Shown piece after piece: positions 40,701-47,497 of a stretch of 64,000 nt of DNA (position 1 is its first letter; each line of letters starts with the position of its first letter). The notes under the pieces are model-generated. The model saw only the letters and a list, made by a program, of their open reading frames with translations. It was not told the DNA's origin and did no database searches. Where the stretch lies: assembly GCF_019703515.2 (NCBI RefSeq), contig NC_059347.1, positions 20,358,001 through 20,422,000 of the forward strand, written 5' to 3'. This stretch comes from Myxocyprinus asiaticus (Eukaryota; Chordata; Actinopteri; Cypriniformes; Catostomidae). A program made the position numbers and the translations under genes.

Positions 40701-43700
40701 CTGACTGGAAAAACTGAAGAATGTGTGTGAAGGGCCACAGAACACATTCGTTGCCTAAGAAACAAATAAAAAAACAATGGGCTTGGGAAGCTAAACAAGG
40801 TGCTATATACAGACACTGACATAAACATTCCGATTTTAGAACCCTTTTGGACAAGAGTCAAAAGTAAAAAACAACCACAAAAAAATTAAAAAAAAAAAAT
40901 CTATGTGCTGTTACATAATGGTTTTCCAAGCACTAGACTATACAGACCAAACTAACCTCAAATGATCCAGTTCAATGTTCAGATTAGCATACTATCATAT
41001 AGGGCTGCACAATTAATCGTATTTTAATCGCGATCACGATTTCTGTTAATTAAGCATAACCGTCTGCGATATTAGTGAGCTAGCAAACAGAAATTATCAG
41101 CCAGGTAAAGTTGCAAATTGTTGTTCATTTACATAATAGGCAGATAATACTGTTACTACAGATGATAGACCAAATCACAAGCACTTCTGAAGTCTATTTC
41201 CACCTCACCTGACCAATCACGCTCTCTTTAGAAGTTTGCAACTGACCAATCACTTCACTTTTGAGCATGCACTGACATATGGAGCCGCTGGTGTTACCGA
41301 ATATTTCGTATGTGCGTCACTTTGATTGATTTAAAATCAGGTGCCTTTCAAACTGTTCTGAGACCAGTCATTCAACAACTGTCTGTTCAGCCATTAACTG
41401 ATTACGCAGCAAGTCAGCTGAATAAACTTCGGGGACCCACTTCATATTTGGTGGCCTTAACTACTATGAACTTGATCATTTGATACAATGTACTTATTAT
41501 GTACATACATGTTGTTGCATTGTAATTATATTTAAAGTACTTGCATTTAATTACATTTGTAGGTACACTGTTAACTTTATCCCTAACCCAACCCTTACCC
41601 CAAAACATAACTCTAACCCCTAATCCTAACCTTACTCCTAAACCAACCCGTACCTCAACCTCAGTAGCAGCAAATGTGGGCATTTTACAGAACAACATTT
41701 AGTTACACAGTAAATACATAGTAGTTAAAGGTGCAGTATGTAAGATTCAGAAACCCTTGTTATTAATGACATCTGTGGCCGTTAAGTGAACTGAAGCCAA
41801 CTACCTGTTGCTCGCATGCGTGCACACACTCCATAGGGACGCGAGTGAGCATCAGCCAAAACAATGACGTAACGTACAAAGAGACTGAACGTGATTCACC
41901 AGCATCATGCTGACAGATGAGGTAGCATAATTAAAATTACACAGTTATGATTGTTTTACTACAAACTTTGAGACTAAACTAAAACTACTTATCAGCTAAC
42001 ATAGCACACTGATACACACATACAGCTACATACTACTGCACTATTCCAGACAGTTTACTGTTGCACTGCACTGTTGTGTTGCACTATTGTACATTTTGTA
42101 TGTCATATGTTGTACTACGATCAAGAAACCAGCGTATTTGCTTAAATTGATCCTGTATACTTGACTTTTAGTATAAAGAGAAGATCGTTGAAATGATTTG
42201 AAAGTTACGAAGCAAGGTAGCTTGCAATTCGTCAGCGTTAGCAAGCAAGATCAAGTTAGCTAAAATTACACAGATCAATCCTTATGGCACTATATTTCAC
42301 ATGCATTGCAGTTATGTAAGCTTACTTGTCCAATAAGAAGAACACCAATTCAGGGACGGTTTTGATCCCCAAAAGTTCCCTCCAGGAATCAAATGCCCTG
42401 TTGATGTTCACTCTAGTTTTCACTCGACCACGATCACGTTCCCGCTTAGCCAGATGGGATCCAGTAGAAGGCTCTCGGGAGCGTGCATAAACGTCACATC
42501 CTTTGGATTTTCCCGGCAAAAGCGACCCGCTCCCTTCGCATGAAAATCAGTCTACAGGCTTTAATAGGCAACCTTGGAAGTCCGGGAAGGGCTCATTTTT
42601 TAAGTTGCGTTACAAGCCGTTCACACATTGGCAAAAAAAAAACAATATTACATGAAAATTGTTACATATTGCACCTTTAAGACCACCTAATATAAAGTGT
42701 GACCAACTTCGGTTGCAGCGCGGTGTTACAGAGGTTCTGTGAGGTTCTCAATAGCCATGAATTCCATCTCATGCTCTCATTATATATTATACACAGAACA
42801 GCTGTGCTCTGAGTTCGATTCGGTTTGTGCGCATCACTACGTGTGATCACATTAAAAAGCGCTCTAGATTTACCTCATTGCACATCTGTGTAATTTCAGG
42901 TATGCCATTACAAATGTCCAAAAAATCTAAAGTAAACCCATGGCACCAGGGTTTTGTGGGTTGAGGAGGAGATAATTTCACCATGTTTGGAGGGAACAAC
43001 AGACCCTGTCAAAACTGTTGTCAACAGAAACAACACACACACTTCCTTCAGTTTAGCATTTAGCATTGCCGCCTGCTAAATTACAGAAATATATTACTAT
43101 TGTTTACTGCAATAATAAAAAAAGTAAATAATTATTTTAAGAGAACTTAAGTGTGAAAACCCTTATATTGGAAGTAAAGCAAGGGCAAAACTTCACTTAA
43201 TTATTGCCAAAATGAATCATTTACTAGTTTGTAGTTTTAACACCTTGTTCAACATGAGAGCTGCTGTTTAATGTAATTTTGTTTTTTATTTTAGAATCGA
43301 TATCTAAGCTGTGCCAACAGATTTTTGTTGTCCAAATCGTGCAGCCCTGCAATAAAATAAATAAAAATACAACAACAAAGTGCAGAATAATCGTGATTAA
43401 AATTAAGCAAAATAATTGTGATTATTTTAACCATTATCGTGCAGCCCTACTATCATACAACTTGTTTTATTTCTGAAGCATGCATAATGTGTGCACATTC
43501 ACGGTATGCATCGAATACCCAGATGATCTGCTACATTTGCCAAAATGTGCAGGATACAATCATAGTACACTGCATGAAATCACATCATGACAGTGCAGTG
43601 ATGGCACCACAAGAATGTACACAATCCTAAGCCCTTTACTTTCCTGAGCTGACATATAAGGCAGCAAACAGGGAGAAATATAAGTCCATTTCACACTCTT

Positions 43701-46700
43701 AGGGGCCCTCCAAAAATAATCTATCACAAGAAAAAAAAAAAAAATTACTATTATTTGAGAGAAATACTTGAGGGTTACATGTTTTTTGCTTGCAAACATT
43801 TTTTTTTTTATTTCATCAGAATACACTACAACCTTGGAATGGTCATCAATGGAGAAAGATGCTCTTTGCCAGCAGGGGTTAACTCGTCCATGATAGCCAG
43901 TCAAACCTTGACCCTTTGGTGTTGATGCAGTAGCACACATGCAGTAGCACATTTTAAGGTGCAGTTACTTCATTCTGACAGCTGTATGTCAATTATGGAA
44001 CACCAGAAAGCAGCTTATTGCGAGAAAACGTGTTATTGCGAGAAAACAGCGTTCCCGTTTACTCGCATTGTATAAGCAGCGTACGCTTTACCTCCATATA
44101 CATGTTGCTCTTTCAGTAAGCAGCTTTCTCCACAGCAACATCATTTTCCCGTGACACGTGTAAATAACACACATGGCATCCAAGGAAGACACCACTATTT
44201 TACTCTGTTGCTTTGCTTTATTTCCAGATATTCCAGAGTTGTTGCTGTGTTTGTTTCCTTAACTTACTATCATCACCTGCAGCGTTATTGCATGCAGTAG
44301 TTGTAGTTGTTTCCCTCTTACATGAAACTCCGGGATTCCCCCAGTGTACAAGCGCATATATGCAGACGTTAGGGACAGTCGATATTTTACATTTGCGTGT
44401 ATAAATGAGTATAGTTTAAGTGTATGCGATTTTCCCACTATACTCCCAGAAATGCTGAATTTTTTGCGCTGTGTTGACGTTATTGGGCTCCATCCAATGA
44501 CGTTTGTTATCCCAGTCTGTTCCACGCACACGCACTCTACAAACACCCTTGGAATAAACTGTTTTCTTAAGTGCATGTAAACGTGGTCACTGATGCCACT
44601 ACACCGGTTCAAAGCAAACAAATGAGTTTTCTCTCTCATTAAGTTGCACTTACACCTCACAAAGCCATTTTGTTTGGTCTAACAGGTTCGTGTGGAACAG
44701 ACTGTACTAATCCCTGTACAGGGTGTGGGCTCAACCACAAACATTTGCATCTGTAGTGATAAAAGCATGAGTGGACAATGCTGATTCACCAACATCAGTG
44801 ATTGCCATTCACTGGAGAAAGCACATCACTGCCCGAAAAAAAAAAATACTGCCATGAATCAATGAAATCCACTCCGCTCTGTACCCCTTTAGCACAAACA
44901 CTGATCTAACTGACTGTTTGTACAGGTGATTGTAGTGGCTGGATATACACTGGATACGCTTGGCCATGCTTGATATGATAAAGCCAACAATAGCAGCTTT
45001 TTTTTCCTAGAGTGAATGGAGATCAACAGGAAGATCTCTACAAATCACAGCTTGCATGTCACATTTGCAGACTTGTTTTGAAAAGTAATTGGGTATGGTT
45101 AGACAAATACATATAAAACTGAAATGTTTGGGATGGAATACTAGTGTACTACTTACGCTATACTTCGCAGTACATATAGTATACTGCCTACTATTTAAAA
45201 AACATAGTATATAAAACTAAAGTTTTAATCAGTAGTTATGTTGTTGTTGCATGACCCCATATTGCTGCATGCTTAATTCAGAGTCATGTCCAGTTGTCAA
45301 CACAGAAATTTATATTTTACATTTCTAATCCAATTTTGTGTTCAAATGTCTTTTGACAGTCCAATCAAATAATGAGTCGAGAAGATGACGTTAACCCTGG
45401 TTCATTTGTCACACTCAAAATGGAAGGTCAAGTCAATTTACATTTGGCAAACGTAGGTCATCTGGGTATTGCATAAAGAACTCACATTCTGTACACAGTG
45501 TAGCCCACATAGTGCAAAATTAGTATGAGTAGTACTCCAAACATCTCCAAAAAAATAAGCTTGAATGCAACTCACGCACCATTTTGATTGGCTGGCATGT
45601 CAGATCTGAGTCTGTGACAGGCGTGCCATCACCCTCCATTACATAGATGCCTTTGCGAGACAAGGCCTGGATGACTGACTGGTGGGACTGCAGAGAGGCC
45701 ACCTGGTCTCCTTTAAGAATGAGAGCACACACGCGACAGTACAGATCACAGGACAGCAGTAACTGGATCACTGGGGGTTTAATGTGCTCCTGGTCATACT
45801 GGTCTGTGTAGAAAGGGTCTCGCAGGTCCTCTGGGATGTGATCTGACGGGGTAAGAAAACGACAAATTAGCCTTTACAAGAAATTGATTCAGACAATATA
45901 CTAAGTATGTCTTCAGCTATTATTGTCACTGCAATTCTTGCTTCAATTACAAAAAGAGGTACCAATTAACAGTACAGGAGGCATCAGGCAAAACGTGTGC
46001 AGAGACGGCAAAATAAAGAAAAAGGTCAACACAAACAAAAGTTCTTTCATAAGTAGGGCTGCATGATTTGGCACAAAAATCAAATTGCAACAAATATTGT
46101 GATTGCAATGATAAACATCATATCGCTACTGCACCGCACTGAGGTGGTTGGAGTGCGATTGCCATGTTCAAATATGCCTAAATGAACCAAATTAAGGGAG
46201 AAAATGTACCAGGTTCTGAAACAACTGCTTCAAACTAGCCATGTGTGAAAACGTCCTTAAAGAATATCTATTTATTCTGGCAACAGGGTGTGTTGTCCAC
46301 AACTTAATTTGGAAACAAAAGACATAGCTTGAAAGTTTGAAGTTTTCACACACCCCTTTAGGATTAGAGCTGCTGCTTTTATTTTGATGTGGCTTCAGTC
46401 ACGAATATGCATGAGAGATAGAGAGCGAGCTCTGTGACTGAGAGAACAGGCACTTTTCATTGCAGAAATAATGCAAAAGTAACTAATGATGGATGAAATA
46501 ACCATGACGCAAATATATCCATCTGAGTGACGGATAATGTTCATTTGCAGTAGCGGATCCTGGCATTGGCAATATAGGCAGCCGCCTAGGAAAGTAACGC
46601 TCTCTGGGGCAGCATGACAGGGTACCTGATCAGCCACCCCTGCACAGAGCTCGCAAGATCTCGATGGGAGAAAGGTGCCCTGAATTGTGCCTCCTCGTCC

Positions 46701-47454
46701 CTGGCTGGCGATGGGAGAAAGGTGCCCCGAATCGTGCCACCCCGCCCCGAGCTCGCAAGATCGCGATGGGAGAAGGTGCTACAGGTCTGAAAACACCCTG
46801 AAAGTTGTTCACACACGTTTTCTTCTTTCACCAAGTGAACTGATTGAAAAAAGAACCCAGTTCTCACAGCATTCAAACAGTGCACCTTGACTTGAAAGTG
46901 AACTCTGATCTCGTTTTGTGAACCTGGAGTGCTCTGCTCCATTAAATTGCAGCTTTTATGGTTTAATAACTGCACAAGGCCACATCACAATTTAATTTAT
47001 TGTGCAGCCCTCCTCAAAAGTGAGGAGGTAATGCTGGGTAATTATGCTAGCCAAAGCTACGTTCAGTGCTCCAAATGGGGATCAGACAATTCCGTAAGAT
47101 TTCTCAGACTAAATAAGACGTCTGGGGGAAATCGGAATGAGATGCAATCTGATTGTGAGGCCTTGCTTTGTGGCTAAACTACTGCACTATATGCCAGACA
47201 ATAGAGTGATGGTGTGAAAAGCAAAGCATAGAGCCTTACTCATCACGAAAGATCTCCTGGGCAGACACAGACGAGCTTTGGCAGCTAGGGTCTGGCTTTA
47301 ACCATGAGGCTCAAACAGAGGGGAAATAGGCCAGACATGCCCGTAATCTGGGCAGCCACTGCTCCATCCACACCCAACAAACATACATCCACACCTGCTG
47401 CAACAGTGTGCCCCATCATTACATGTGAAGGCCCTGGGTTCAATTATCCAACAT

Positions 47455-47497
<43 letters not shown>

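Larger units (their letters stand above)
41000..43449. mobile_element. hAT-like non-autonomous element, 2450 bp, perfect 8-bp TSD
   Basis: Ends TAGGGCTGCACAATTAATCG and ATTATCGTGCAGCCCTA are inverted; the flanks CTATCATA (40992-40999 and 43450-43457) match exactly. No transposase frame. It contains a second element (41432-42703) which itself contains a third (41724-42680). Confidence 0.88.

Noticed and set aside
43560..43952. 130-codon minus-strand frame in intron 2
   Set aside because: Low-complexity (poly-Phe from an A-run) with no recognisable domain; lies in intronic repeat sequence.
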